Shown: in pieces, positions 9,038 to 18,639 of the stretch
How the letters are laid out: each line of letters starts with the position of its first letter
Numbering within the stretch: position 1 is the first letter of the stretch
Source of the DNA: Holophagales bacterium
GTDB lineage: Bacteria; Acidobacteriota; Thermoanaerobaculia; Multivoradales; Multivoraceae
Assembly: GCA_009836625.1 (NCBI GenBank)
Contig: VXVC01000007.1
Coordinates: 435,807 to 499,806, forward strand
Reading direction: 5' to 3'
DNA length: 64,000 bases
The notes under the pieces: generated by a model
Databases searched by the model: none
What the model was told of the DNA's origin: nothing
What the model saw: only the letters and a program-made list of their open reading frames with translations
Translations under genes and position numbers: made by a program

Positions 9038-10158
9038 CAGCCGGCCCTCCCCCGACGCCCGGAGATCCCGCGCTCCGCGATCTCGCACACCCGGGCGGCT
9101 ATGTCGCCCGCAGCGTCGTTCCGGCTCAAGCCCCGAGCCGTCCGCGCCATGGCGAGAAGACGCTCGCGATCCCCAACTAACCGCGCGCAGCGCTTCGCGG
9201 CCGGCTCCTCCTGCAGTTCCTCCTGCTCGACCAGGATCGCGGCGCCCGCCTCGACCATCGCACGGGCGTTCCCGCGCTGGTGTCCTGCGGCCATCGGCAG
9301 CGGAACGTAGACCGCCGGCCGGCCGGCGGCGGCGATCTCGGCCACGGTCACCGCTCCGGCGCGCGACACGATCAGGTCGTGCGCCTGCATCGCGCCGGCA
9401 GTGTCCTGGATGAAGCCGGTCACCGTCGAGGAAAGCCCGGGCGTCGCCACTTCCCGGTAGCGGTCGCGGGTCTCGTCGACCGAGGCCGGACCGGACTGGT
9501 GCGTGACCTCGACCCGGCTCGGCCCGGCGGCACGCGCGAAGAGACCCGGCAGACGACGGTTGAGCGCATCGGAACCCTGGCTGCCGCCGAGCACCAGAAT
9601 CCGCACGCTGTCGGCGGTCAGACGCAGTTCGTCGATCTCCCGGAAGGCGCGGCGCACCGGCACGCCGACCAGGCGCGCCTCGCAGGCCAGACCACTGGCC
9701 GCGGACTCGAAGGCGACGCCCGCCTCGGTCGCGAAGCGCGACAGTGTCCGGTTCGCGGAGCCGCTCTCCGCGTTCGGTTCGAGCAGGTAAAGCCCGCAGC
9801 CGTGGAGCCGGGACGCTAGGGCTGCCGGGGCGCAGACGTAGCCGCCCGTCGCGAACACCAGCGCCGCCCGGAACCGGCGCAGCAGCGCCGCGGCGCGGAG
9901 GGTCGAGAGCAGGAGGACCGCCAGGGCAACCGCCCGCTGCGCGCCGCCACGATCCACGAACGGGCGAGCGGGCAAGGCCCTGAAGTCGACCCCGGCCGAG
10001 GCGACCAGCCGCTCCTCCAGGCTGTCGCGGCGACCGATCCAGGCGGCGTCCCAGCCGCGAGTCTGTAGCTCCTCGGCCACCGCCAGGCCGGGGAACACGT
10101 GGCCGCCCGTGCCGCCGCCCGAGAAGACGACCGTGCCGCGGTGAGTGCCGGTGCTCAT
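9037..10158 (-). CDS. murG: UDP-N-acetylglucosamine--lipid-I N-acetylglucosaminyltransferase
   Basis: GT28 glycosyltransferase of 373 residues acting at the inner face of the cytoplasmic membrane, converting lipid I to lipid II. The glycine-rich loop FSGGGTGGHVFPGLAVAEEL sits at the N-terminus, a second loop ILVLGGSQGSDALN in the middle, and the donor-site region SRAGAVTVAEIAAAGRPAVYVPLP near the C-terminus. Its ATG overlaps the ftsW stop by four bases (ATGA). All key glycine-rich loops are intact. Confidence 0.96.
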   Translation of the reverse strand: MSTGTHRGTVVFSGGGTGGHVFPGLAVAEELQTRGWDAAWIGRRDSLEERLVASAGVDFRALPARPFVDRGGAQRAVALAVLLLSTLRAAALLRRFRAALVFATGGYVCAPAALASRLHGCGLYLLEPNAESGSANRTLSRFATEAGVAFESAASGLACEARLVGVPVRRAFREIDELRLTADSVRILVLGGSQGSDALNRRLPGLFARAAGPSRVEVTHQSGPASVDETRDRYREVATPGLSSTVTGFIQDTAGAMQAHDLIVSRAGAVTVAEIAAAGRPAVYVPLPMAAGHQRGNARAMVEAGAAILVEQEELQEEPAAKRCARLVGDRERLLAMARTARGLSRNDAAGDIAARVCEIAERGISGRRGRAG

Positions 10159-11231
10159 CCATGCTCCGAAACGCTCAACAGCAGACCGCAGGCGATGAGG
10201 GTCATGACGAGGGACGACCCCCCGTGCGACAGAAACGGCAGTGGTGTGCCCGTCACCGGAACCAGTCCAACGGTGACGCTGACGTTGACCAGGGCCTGGA
10301 TCAGGACGGCCGACGTCAGCCCCCAGGCAAGGAAGCGGCCGAAGGCATCCGGCGCACGGTGTCCGGCGACATAGCCGCGCCAGGCAAGCACGGCGAACGC
10401 GGCCAGCACCGCGACGGCGCCGAGCAGTCCAAGTTCCTCGCTGACGATCGAGAAGATGAAGTCGGAAGTCGCGAGCGGCAGGAAGTAGAGCTTCTGGGCG
10501 CTCTCGCCCAGACCCTGGCCGGTCACGCCGCCCGATCCGATCGCAATCAGGGACTGCAGCACCTGAAAGCCGTTCCCCGAGGGGTCGTTCTCCGGTGAGA
10601 GAAAGCCGAGGAGACGCTCCCTGCGATAGGGCTCGGCCCAGATGAAGAGAGCGAACAACCCCGGCAGAACAACCATCGCGGGGACGATCCAGCGCCAGGA
10701 GAGGCCGGCAAGGAACAGCATGACGCCGGCGATCCCGAGAATGAGCGCGGCGCTGCCGAAGTCCGGCGCCTGCAGGACGAGCAGCGTAACCAGACCCACC
10801 GCGAGGCCACATGGCACGAGCACCCGGGGCTGGCTTACCCCTTCCGGACAGCGGTGGATCTGGTAGGCGATGAAGACGACGACCGCGATCTTGGCCAGTT
10901 CGGAGGGCTGGAAGGTCAATGGTCCCACCGACAACCAGCGGCTGCTGCCGTTGATCGGCGCCGCCGCCAGCACGGCGACCAGGAGGACGAGCGACGCGCC
11001 GAGGCCGGCGTAGGCCAGCCAGGGCTTCGCCCAGCTCCGGTAGTCGATGCTCATGAGCACCAGCATCGCCGCCAGACCGACGACGGCGGCCAGCAACTGG
11101 GTGACGAACTGGCGCTTGAAGCCGCCGTCGGGGTCGGGCGGGTTGGCCGAGTAGACCATCACCAGGCCCCCCACGACGAGCAGCACGACGACCGTGAAGA
11201 GGACCTTGTCGATTGCGAGCTTCCTAGCCAT
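10155..11231 (-). CDS. ftsW: Lipid II polymerase FtsW (SEDS family)
   Basis: Polytopic membrane protein of 358 residues with about ten hydrophobic segments. SEDS glycosyltransferases polymerise lipid II together with a class B PBP, here FtsI. Diagnostic stretches are QPSELAKIAVVVFIAY, RRERLLGFLSPENDP and the C-terminal PVTGTPLPFLSHGGSS. The ATG at 11231 overlaps the murD stop by eight bases and has GGGAAGG upstream. An ATG nine codons earlier is possible but less well supported. RodA would be the alternative, but the dcw context decides for FtsW. Confidence 0.94.
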   Translation of the reverse strand: MARKLAIDKVLFTVVVLLVVGGLVMVYSANPPDPDGGFKRQFVTQLLAAVVGLAAMLVLMSIDYRSWAKPWLAYAGLGASLVLLVAVLAAAPINGSSRWLSVGPLTFQPSELAKIAVVVFIAYQIHRCPEGVSQPRVLVPCGLAVGLVTLLVLQAPDFGSAALILGIAGVMLFLAGLSWRWIVPAMVVLPGLFALFIWAEPYRRERLLGFLSPENDPSGNGFQVLQSLIAIGSGGVTGQGLGESAQKLYFLPLATSDFIFSIVSEELGLLGAVAVLAAFAVLAWRGYVAGHRAPDAFGRFLAWGLTSAVLIQALVNVSVTVGLVPVTGTPLPFLSHGGSSLVMTLIACGLLLSVSEHG

Positions 11232-12678
11232 GGCCGCCTTCCCTGCCGGCCGCGGCAAGCGCCCGCACCTGCTCCTCGAAACGGCGGCCGCGATCCGCGA
11301 AGTCCTCGAACTGGTCGAAGCTGGCGCAGGCCGGCGAGAGCAGAACCGCCTGGCCCTCGCTCGAAGCCGTTGACGCCGCCTCCACCGCCCGTTCGAGCGT
11401 CCCGCAGAGGCGGCGCTCGGTAGCCTCTGTGAGCACCGAGGCGATGACCGGTGCCGCCTCGCCGATCAGGTACACCGCCGCGGCCTTGACGCCGGCCACC
11501 GACGCCAGTTCGGCGAAGGCGGCGCTCTCGTCCTTCGCCCGGCCGCCGAGAATCAGGTGGACGCTGCCGTCTCCGAACCCGGCCAGCGCCTTCACGGCCG
11601 CCGCCGGGTTCGTCGCCTTCGAGTCGTTGTAGTAGCGAACGCCGCCGACCGTGCCGGCGAGGCGCATCCGGTGCGGCAGGCCGTCAAAGCCGCGTAACGC
11701 CCGGGCAAAACAGCTCGGGTCCGCGCCGACGGCCGCCGCGAGGAGGGCGGCCGCCATCGCGTTCTCCACGTTGTGCAGCCCGTCGAGCCTCAGGTCGCCA
11801 AGACGGAAAAGTTCCCGCCGGAACTCCGGCCCGACCTCGATCACCCGGTCGCGGTCGAGATAGCAGCCATCCTCGACCTTTCGCAACCGGGAGAAGAACC
11901 GTCGCCTTACGGCGGCCGGCGCGCCGCGGCGACCGCCGCTCCAGCGGCGGGCCTCACTGTCGTCGGCGTTCACGACCGCGACATCGCCGACGGCCTGCCT
12001 GCCGAAGATGCGCGCCTTCGCGCCGGCGTACTCCGCGACGTTCGCGTAGCGGTCGAGATGGTCGGGACTGATGTTGAGCAGGGCCGCCGCGCGCGGACGG
12101 AACCGGTCCACCGCCTCGAGCTGGAAGCTCGAGAGTTCGACCACGAAGACCCGGCCCGGCGGACCGTCGACCCGGGCGCAGAGCGGTGTACCGATGTTGC
12201 CGCAGACCTCGACCGGATAGCCCGCCGCCTCGAGCAGCGCCCCGGTCAGCGCGGTCGTCGTGCTCTTGCCGTTGCTGCCGGTCACGCCGACCACGGTCGG
12301 CGCCGCCGGTCCCTCCAGGAGGCGCCAGGCGAGTTCGACTTCGGCCAGGATCGGAACGCCGGCCGACCGGGCGGCCCGCAGAAGCGGACGGTCCGGCGGC
12401 ACACCCGGACTCAACACGATCGCGTCGAGGCCGGCCGGCAACCCGACTCCTTCCTCGGCCAACAGCCGGTCGACCCGGCCCGTTCGCAGGAGTTCGCGGG
12501 CAGCCGCTCCCAGGTCAGGGGCCGGACGGCCGTCCACCGCCATCACCCGGACGTCCCGGTCGGAGAGCGCCCGGGACGCCGCCACACCCGACAGGCCGAG
12601 GCCGTAGACCAGCACACTCCGCCACGAGGGAACCGGCGGCGCGACTGCCATCCCGACGCGGCTCACTTCAGGAGTCAC
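11224..12678 (-). CDS. murD: UDP-N-acetylmuramoyl-L-alanine--D-glutamate ligase
   Basis: Cytoplasmic Mur ligase of 484 residues that adds D-Glu. It shows the N-terminal VYGLGLSGVAASRAL, the P-loop VGVTGSNGKSTTTALTG, the ISPDHLDRYANVAEYAGAK segment and the C-terminal YYNDSKATNPAA motif. The GTG at 12678 lies three bases after the mraY stop. A GTG and an ATG a few codons downstream (before AVAPPVPSW) are alternative starts, so the first nine residues are uncertain. Confidence 0.95.
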   Translation of the reverse strand: MTPEVSRVGMAVAPPVPSWRSVLVYGLGLSGVAASRALSDRDVRVMAVDGRPAPDLGAAARELLRTGRVDRLLAEEGVGLPAGLDAIVLSPGVPPDRPLLRAARSAGVPILAEVELAWRLLEGPAAPTVVGVTGSNGKSTTTALTGALLEAAGYPVEVCGNIGTPLCARVDGPPGRVFVVELSSFQLEAVDRFRPRAAALLNISPDHLDRYANVAEYAGAKARIFGRQAVGDVAVVNADDSEARRWSGGRRGAPAAVRRRFFSRLRKVEDGCYLDRDRVIEVGPEFRRELFRLGDLRLDGLHNVENAMAAALLAAAVGADPSCFARALRGFDGLPHRMRLAGTVGGVRYYNDSKATNPAAAVKALAGFGDGSVHLILGGRAKDESAAFAELASVAGVKAAAVYLIGEAAPVIASVLTEATERRLCGTLERAVEAASTASSEGQAVLLSPACASFDQFEDFADRGRRFEEQVRALAAAGREGGHG

Positions 12679-12681
12679 CCG

Positions 12682-13758
12682 CTACCTCAGCTTGAGGGTC
12701 GAGAGACCCAGGAACGCGAACAGGACGGCGAGGATCCAGAACCGGACGATGACCTGGTTCTCGCTCCACCCGCGGAGTTCGAAGTGGTGATGCAGCGGCG
12801 CCATCCGCAGGACCCGCCGGCCGGTCATCTTGAAGGACGCCACCTGGACGATCACCGACAGCGCCTCGAGGACGAACAGCCCGCCAACCAGAACGAGCAG
12901 CAGCTCCTGCTTCGAGAGCACCGCCACCGCACCGATCGTGCCGCCGATCGCCAGCGACCCCACGTCGCCCATGAACACCTGGGCGGGATGGGCGTTGAAC
13001 CAGAGGAAGCCCAGGCTTGCGCCGACCAGGGCGGAACAGATGATCGCGACCTCGCCGGCCCCTGGCACGTAGGACACCTGCAGGTAGCCCGCGGCGATCG
13101 AGTTGCCGGCGATGTAGACGAAGACCGCGTAGGTGGCGGCCGCGACCAGCGTGGCGCCGATGGCCAGTCCGTCGAGACCGTCCGTCAGGTTGACCGCGTT
13201 CGATGATCCCGCGATCAGGAGCGCCACGAAGGGGATGTAGAAGACACCCAGTTCGAGCACCAGGGTCTTGAAGAAGGGGAAGCTGAGGTTCGCGTCGAGG
13301 GGCGTGAAGCTGACCAGGCCGGCGCCGAGGGCCGCGCCCACCAGGAGCTGCAGGGCAAACTTCGCCTTCATGCTCAGGCCCCGGTTGTGGCGTCGCCTCA
13401 CCTTGAGCAGGTCGTCGGCGAAGCCGACGGCGGCCAAGCCGATCGTCGTGCCGATAGCGAGCCAGACGTAGACGTTCGAGAGGTCCGACCACAGCAGGGT
13501 CGGCACGATGACGGCGGTCAGGATCAGCAACCCGCCCATCGTCGGCGTGCCGGCCTTGCTCTGGTGCCGCTCCGGCCCTTCCTCCCGGATCGTCTGGCCG
13601 ATCGAGAGCCGTCGCGCCGCCCGAATGAAGCTGGGGCCCAGGAGCAGGCTGAGCACGACGCCGGTAAGGGCCGCGCCGGCGCAACGGAAGGTGATGTACT
13701 GAATGACGTTGAAGGGCGCGATCCGATCGCCGAACGGCAACAGCAGGTCCAGGAGCAT
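12682..13758 (-). CDS. mraY: Phospho-N-acetylmuramoyl-pentapeptide-transferase
   Basis: Integral membrane enzyme of 358 residues with about ten transmembrane segments. It transfers phospho-MurNAc-pentapeptide to undecaprenyl phosphate to make lipid I. Conserved loops are visible: KAGTPTMGGLLIL, the Mg-binding GFADDLLKV, SNAVNLTDGLDGLA, NAHPAQVFMGDVGSLA and the histidine loop MAPLHHHFELRGW. The ATG shares one base with the murF stop (TGATG). Confidence 0.97.
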   Translation of the reverse strand: MLLDLLLPFGDRIAPFNVIQYITFRCAGAALTGVVLSLLLGPSFIRAARRLSIGQTIREEGPERHQSKAGTPTMGGLLILTAVIVPTLLWSDLSNVYVWLAIGTTIGLAAVGFADDLLKVRRRHNRGLSMKAKFALQLLVGAALGAGLVSFTPLDANLSFPFFKTLVLELGVFYIPFVALLIAGSSNAVNLTDGLDGLAIGATLVAAATYAVFVYIAGNSIAAGYLQVSYVPGAGEVAIICSALVGASLGFLWFNAHPAQVFMGDVGSLAIGGTIGAVAVLSKQELLLVLVGGLFVLEALSVIVQVASFKMTGRRVLRMAPLHHHFELRGWSENQVIVRFWILAVLFAFLGLSTLKLR

Positions 13759-15236
13759 CAGTTCGGCCTCTCCTGAACCAGCTCCCGGTCCGGGACCAGC
13801 TTGTCGACCAGGTGCTCCAGCGCCGTGCCGCGCGAGCCCTTGACCAGAACGACGTCGCCGCTCCTGATCAGGGCCGAAGCTCCGGAACTCGCGGCCTCCG
13901 TGTCCGCGAACCAGGCGGTCTCGACGCCGGCCTCGCCGGCGGCCGCGACCGTCTCCGACGCCAGCTCGCCGACGCCGACGACCAGGCCGAAGCCGAGTTC
14001 CGCCGCGTCGCGGCCCAACTGCCGGTGGTAGCGACGCTCGGCGCTGCCCAGCTCGAGCATGTCGCCCAGGATCGCGACATGGCGCCGGCCGTCGAGCACG
14101 CGCGCCGCCTCGAGCGCCAGACGCGCCGCCTCGGGGTTCGAGTTGTAGGAGTCGTCCACCAGGGTGGCGCCCGACGGCAGCGAGACAACCTCGCCGCGGC
14201 CCGCGGCGGGACGGGGCCGGCGCGCCGCGGACGCGACCGTCTCGAGCGGGACGCCGAGGCACAGGGCGCAGGCCGCCGCTGCCAGGAAGTTCTCGACATT
14301 GACCGTGCCGTGAAGCGGCAACTCGACCTTCGCCGAGGCGCCCCGGTACGTCAACGTGAATCGCGTCCCCGGTTCTCCGGCCAGGGGCTCCAGGCCGTGA
14401 GCCGTCACCTCGGCGCGCGAAACCGAACCCTGCGCCGGTTCCACCTCGAACCAGACCACGCGCTCCACGTGTTTCCCAGGGGCCGGGGCCGCTTCGCCGC
14501 GGCGCGCAGCCAGGTACTTCCCGACCAGACCGACGACTCGCGGGTCGCCGGCGTTGGCGACGATCAGGCCATCGGCAGCGAGACCTTCGAGGAGTTCCGA
14601 CTTGGCACGGGCGATCGCCTCGATGTCCGCAGGGGCGCCATCCGGCTCCTCGAAACCGGCCAGGTGCGCCGGCCGGACATTCGTGAAGATGGCCACGTCC
14701 GGCCGCCCCAGGCGGCTCACCGCCGCCAGTTCGCCCGGCACCGACATTCCCATCTCCGCGACCAGCCACTCGCACTCGGTCCCGATGGCCAGCAACGTGA
14801 GCGGGAAGCCGAGCAGGTTGTTCAGGTTTCCCGGGCTCTTCCGCACCCGCCACCGCTCGCCGAGCAGGAGGGCCAGCAGGTCCTTCGTCGTCGTCTTGCC
14901 CGCCGAACCGGTAACGGCGGCCACCCGGATGTCGAGCAGCCGCCGGTGATCGCGGGTCAGGTCATGAAGCGCCCCGGTTACGTCGTCGACGCGGATCTGG
15001 GGACCGCCGGCGTCCCCGACCGGGGCTCTGACCACGGCCGCCGCCGCGCCCGCGGCCAGGGCCGCGGCCACGAAGCGGTGACCGTCGGTCCGCTCCCCTG
15101 GAAGCGCGAAGAAGAGTTCGCCGCCCTCGATCCGCCGCGAATCGATCGCGGCGCCGCGGTAGCAGGCGCCCGCGTCGACGTCTCCGATCAGGGTGCCGCT
15201 CATGACATGTGCCGCATCAGCAAGGGGCCGTCTCAC
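13758..15236 (-). CDS. murF: UDP-N-acetylmuramoyl-tripeptide--D-alanyl-D-alanine ligase
   Basis: Cytoplasmic Mur ligase of 492 residues adding D-Ala-D-Ala. The N-terminus RPLADAAHVMSGTLIGD matches the usual MurF opening, so I chose the GTG at 15236, which overlaps the murE stop as GTGA, over an internal ATG eleven codons later. Other motifs: DSRRIEGGELFFALPGERTDGH, the P-loop AVTGSAGKTTTKDLLA, and DDSYNSNPEAARLAL. No ddl gene is present in the cluster, so D-Ala-D-Ala must be made by a ligase encoded elsewhere. Confidence 0.95.
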   Translation of the reverse strand: MRRPLADAAHVMSGTLIGDVDAGACYRGAAIDSRRIEGGELFFALPGERTDGHRFVAAALAAGAAAAVVRAPVGDAGGPQIRVDDVTGALHDLTRDHRRLLDIRVAAVTGSAGKTTTKDLLALLLGERWRVRKSPGNLNNLLGFPLTLLAIGTECEWLVAEMGMSVPGELAAVSRLGRPDVAIFTNVRPAHLAGFEEPDGAPADIEAIARAKSELLEGLAADGLIVANAGDPRVVGLVGKYLAARRGEAAPAPGKHVERVVWFEVEPAQGSVSRAEVTAHGLEPLAGEPGTRFTLTYRGASAKVELPLHGTVNVENFLAAAACALCLGVPLETVASAARRPRPAAGRGEVVSLPSGATLVDDSYNSNPEAARLALEAARVLDGRRHVAILGDMLELGSAERRYHRQLGRDAAELGFGLVVGVGELASETVAAAGEAGVETAWFADTEAASSGASALIRSGDVVLVKGSRGTALEHLVDKLVPDRELVQERPN

Positions 15237-16789
15237 CTCGAAGGCGCCTTCCGCCCTCCGGGCAACCCAGAGGCCGTCAGCGCAGTCAGGGCCTGCTCGG
15301 CCTCGTCCCGGTCGCGAAAGGGCAACTCGTGTTTCCCGATCGTCTGCGTCGCCTCGTGACCCTTGCCCGCGATCAGCACCGCCCACCCCGGTTCGGCGGC
15401 AGCCAATGTGACGGCCCGCCGAATCGCCGCGCGGCGATCGGCGACTACCTCGTGGCCGCAACCCGCTGCCGCCGCCAGGCCGGCCACGATCGCCCGGTGG
15501 ATCCGCGCCGGGTCCTCGCTCCGGGGGTTGTCGTCGGTGACGATGGCGAGATCCGCGAGTTCGCCCACCGCGCGTCCCATCAACTCCCGCTTGCCGCGAT
15601 CACGGTCGCCGCCGCAGCCGAACAAGACCAGGATGCGCCGGTCGCTCAGCTCGCGGATCGCCCCGATCGCGGCGCGCAGACCACCGTCGGTGTGGGCGTA
15701 GTCGATGAGCACAGGAAACTCCTGGCCGCGGTCCACCGGCTCCAGCCGGCCGTCCGGGGGGTTCTCCGCGGCAAGCGCGGCCCGGATCGCGTCGGGCGAC
15801 ACTCCCAGGGCACTGGCGGCGGCCACGGCCGCCGTCAGGTTCTCGAGATTGAACCGGCCGAGCAGCCGGCTGACGAGCGAGAGATCGCCCCCCGGCGTCT
15901 CGAGCTCGGCCCGGACGCCCGCGAGGTCGAGTTCGGAGCGGACGACGCGCACCTCGGCACCGCTACGGCCGGCGGCGCTGTAACGCCACACGTCAGCGTG
16001 GTTCCCGACCTCCAGCGCCAGCCTGCGGCCGTACTCGTCGTCGACGTTGATCACCGCACGACCGCCCGAGCGGAGCAGGGAGAAGAGCTGCCCCTTGGCT
16101 TCGTAGTACGCCTCCATCGAGGGGTGATAGTCGAGATGGTCGCGGGTGAGGTTCGTGAACACGGCGGCGTCGAACTTCATCCCGTTCAGCCGCCCCTGAT
16201 CGAGCGCATGGGACGACACCTCGACCGCCGCGGATCGCGCTCCCAGATCCACGGCCCGTCTGAGCATCCGAAACAGGTCGCTGCTCTCCGGCGTCGTCCG
16301 GCCGGAGACGGTGGAACTCAGCGGCCTTGTGTCGGAGGGCCCGGCGCCCGGCAGGTGGACACTCCTGCCCAGCGTTCCGATCACCGCCGCCGATCGACCG
16401 GCATGAGTCAGGCAGGAGCCGATCAACTGGGCGGTCGTGCTCTTGCCGTTAGTGCCGGTGATCCCGACGGTCAGGAGCTCCCGCTCGGGATGGTCGTAGA
16501 GCCTGGCGGCCACGGGTCCCATCTGGCTCCGTGGATCGTCGACTTCCAGCCAGGGGACGGAAGGCGCGGAAGGCGGGGGTCCGAAGGAAAGAACCGCGGC
16601 GGCGCCCCGGCCTATGGCATCGGTCGCGAAGGCCCGGCCATCGTGGACCTCTCCCCGCCAGGCCACGAAGAGATCGCCGCTGCCTATGCGCCGGGAGTCG
16701 TGCTGAATCCCCGTGACTTCCGTATCGGCCGCGGGAGGGCTCAGCTCTGAGCGCAGAGGCAGGTCGGCGACCGCGTCGCCGAGTCTCAT
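15233..16789 (-). CDS. murE: UDP-MurNAc-L-Ala-D-Glu--meso-diaminopimelate ligase
   Basis: Cytoplasmic Mur ligase of 518 residues that adds the third stem-peptide residue. It has HDSRRIGSGDLFVAWRG, the P-loop ITGTNGKSTTAQLIG, and DYAHTDGGLRAAI. The selectivity motif near residue 420 reads DDNPRSEDP; DNPR is the signature of meso-diaminopimelate-adding enzymes, as opposed to lysine-adding ones. The ATG at 16789 shares a base with the ftsI stop and opens with MRLGDAV, typical of MurE. A GTG at 16813 with GGAAGG upstream is a reasonable alternative. Confidence 0.95.
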   Translation of the reverse strand: MRLGDAVADLPLRSELSPPAADTEVTGIQHDSRRIGSGDLFVAWRGEVHDGRAFATDAIGRGAAAVLSFGPPPSAPSVPWLEVDDPRSQMGPVAARLYDHPERELLTVGITGTNGKSTTAQLIGSCLTHAGRSAAVIGTLGRSVHLPGAGPSDTRPLSSTVSGRTTPESSDLFRMLRRAVDLGARSAAVEVSSHALDQGRLNGMKFDAAVFTNLTRDHLDYHPSMEAYYEAKGQLFSLLRSGGRAVINVDDEYGRRLALEVGNHADVWRYSAAGRSGAEVRVVRSELDLAGVRAELETPGGDLSLVSRLLGRFNLENLTAAVAAASALGVSPDAIRAALAAENPPDGRLEPVDRGQEFPVLIDYAHTDGGLRAAIGAIRELSDRRILVLFGCGGDRDRGKRELMGRAVGELADLAIVTDDNPRSEDPARIHRAIVAGLAAAAGCGHEVVADRRAAIRRAVTLAAAEPGWAVLIAGKGHEATQTIGKHELPFRDRDEAEQALTALTASGLPGGRKAPSR

Positions 16790-18639
16790 CAGCTCGATCC
16801 CGCCGCCGTCCACAGCTCGCCTTCCGTCGGCGCGATGTCCTGATCGGCCGCAGCTTGCCCGGCTGCGGCCGCGACCCGGATCTGCGGCGGCCCTTCGAGC
16901 GGCGCGGGCGCCGGCTGCAACCAGACCGGCTGGCTCCAGCCCATCGGCTGGCGCGACGGCGTGGCGCCGAGGTAGAACAGGGCTTCGCTGATGATGCGCT
17001 GAAAGGCCGGCGCCGCCACTTCGCCGCCGGAGGTGGAGACGGTCGGCTCATCGATCATCACCAGGCAGACCAGGCGCGGGGCCCGCGCCGGAGCGATACC
17101 GACGAAACCGGCGACGCGGCCGGTCTCCGAGTAGCCGGAAGCGTCCGACTTCTCGGCCGTACCCGTCTTGCCCGCCACCCGGTAGCCGGCGATCGCGGCC
17201 TTGCGGCCCGTGCCGCTGACCACGACCTCCTCGAGCAGGCGGATCACCCGGTACGCCGTCGCCTTGGAGATCACGCGATGGCCCCGGTTCCTGGGCCGCA
17301 CGTCGACGACCTCCCCTTCCCGCTCCAGCGCGCGTACCAGGTAGGGCCGGTTCCACACGCCGCCGTTGGCGACCGTCGCGTAGGCGTTGGCGAGTTGAAG
17401 GGGCGTCACCGCCAGGCCGTGGCCGAACGAGGCGTACGCCGTCGTCTCCTGGTCCCAGACCCGGAGCGGAACGATGCCCGGATGTTCGCCGTCGAGGTCG
17501 ATGCCGGTGACTTCGCCGAAGCCGAACGCCGTCACGAGCTCCTGCATCGTCTCCGACCCGGCAAGGAGACCCGCCTTGATCGCGCAGACGTTGCTCGACT
17601 TGGCGATCGCGGTGCGGAAGGTGAGTTCGGGAAACGGCTTGTGGTCCTTGATCCGCGCCTTGCCGACCCGGATCCGGCCGTTGCCGCAATCCATGATCTG
17701 GTCGGGATGCACCACGCTCCGCTCGAACGCGCCGGCCGCGGTGATCGTCTTGAACGTCGAGCCCGGCTCGTAGGAGTCCTGCAACGCGCGGTTCCGCCGC
17801 TCGTTCGGACCGAAATCGCCGAAGCGGTTCGGATCGAAGGTCGGATAGGAAGCCATCGCCAGCACGGCCGAGTCCTCGGGGGCCAGGATGACGACGCTGC
17901 CGGCGCTGGCGTCGTATGACGCGATCGTCTCGCGTAGCGCGCGCTCCGCGAGGTGCTGGATCGTCGCGTCGATCGTAAGATGGAGGTCGGCTCCAGGTTT
18001 CGGTTCGCCCAGGGAACCGGGAACCACCACCAGTCGCTGCTGGCCATCGCGGAGGACATGCCTCCTGACCGCTTCGCCCGCGACTTCCGTGTCGTAGCGG
18101 TACTCCAGGCCGGCGAGGCTGCGGTCCGTGCCGACGAAGCCAAGCACATGGGCCATCAGGGAACCCATCGGGTACTTGCGCTTGCTCTCGTCGAGAAAGT
18201 AGAGACCGGGGAACGCGGACAGGTCGATCCGGTCGGCCACCTCGCGGTCGAGCTTCCGCGCCAGGGGCACGTGGCCCGGTTTGTTGAGCAGCGCCTCGAT
18301 CCGTTCCCTGGACCGGCCGACCAGGGGAGCAATCTCCGCGGCGACGACCGCCGGCTTCTCTACCTTCGCGGTTTCGGCATAGAGAGTGTGCGTCTCCACC
18401 GAAACCGCGAGGCTCCGGCCGCGGGCGTCGTAGATCGTGCCCCGCTTGGGGTTCAGGACGACTTCGCTTCGCTGCTGGCGCGCGGCCCGTTCGCGGTACT
18501 CGTCAGCCCCGCGAATCTGCAGGTCGAACAGCCGCACGGCGATCGCGCCCATCCACAGACCGGCAACCACCATGAACACGACCAGCCTTCCGACGTAGCG
18601 GCGCCTGACCCTCCGCGCCCTGGGCCCCGGCGCATTCAC
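16789..18639 (-). CDS. ftsI: Division-specific penicillin-binding protein FtsI (PBP3)
   Basis: Class B PBP of 616 residues, a DD-transpeptidase cross-linking septal peptidoglycan. An arginine-rich cytoplasmic N-terminus and one membrane anchor (about 18-40) are followed by the PBP dimer domain starting at RGTIYDARGRSLAVS. The transpeptidase domain has the nucleophile motif STFK near residue 294, SSN, and KTGT near residue 490. No PASTA domains are seen; the last ~70 residues are Ala/Pro-rich. The GTG overlaps the ftsL stop by four bases. FtsW is the expected polymerase partner. Confidence 0.95.
   Translation of the reverse strand: MNAPGPRARRVRRRYVGRLVVFMVVAGLWMGAIAVRLFDLQIRGADEYRERAARQQRSEVVLNPKRGTIYDARGRSLAVSVETHTLYAETAKVEKPAVVAAEIAPLVGRSRERIEALLNKPGHVPLARKLDREVADRIDLSAFPGLYFLDESKRKYPMGSLMAHVLGFVGTDRSLAGLEYRYDTEVAGEAVRRHVLRDGQQRLVVVPGSLGEPKPGADLHLTIDATIQHLAERALRETIASYDASAGSVVILAPEDSAVLAMASYPTFDPNRFGDFGPNERRNRALQDSYEPGSTFKTITAAGAFERSVVHPDQIMDCGNGRIRVGKARIKDHKPFPELTFRTAIAKSSNVCAIKAGLLAGSETMQELVTAFGFGEVTGIDLDGEHPGIVPLRVWDQETTAYASFGHGLAVTPLQLANAYATVANGGVWNRPYLVRALEREGEVVDVRPRNRGHRVISKATAYRVIRLLEEVVVSGTGRKAAIAGYRVAGKTGTAEKSDASGYSETGRVAGFVGIAPARAPRLVCLVMIDEPTVSTSGGEVAAPAFQRIISEALFYLGATPSRQPMGWSQPVWLQPAPAPLEGPPQIRVAAAAGQAAADQDIAPTEGELWTAAGSS

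Noticed and set aside
9038-10162. Upstream in-frame extension of murC
   Set aside because: The extension lies wholly over murG in another frame and encodes low-complexity Arg/Gly-rich sequence; the ATG with a Shine-Dalgarno at 9037 is the natural start.
13812-15359. Plus-strand frame of about 515 codons across murF
   Set aside because: Antisense to a certain Mur ligase, composition-driven and without any domain signature.
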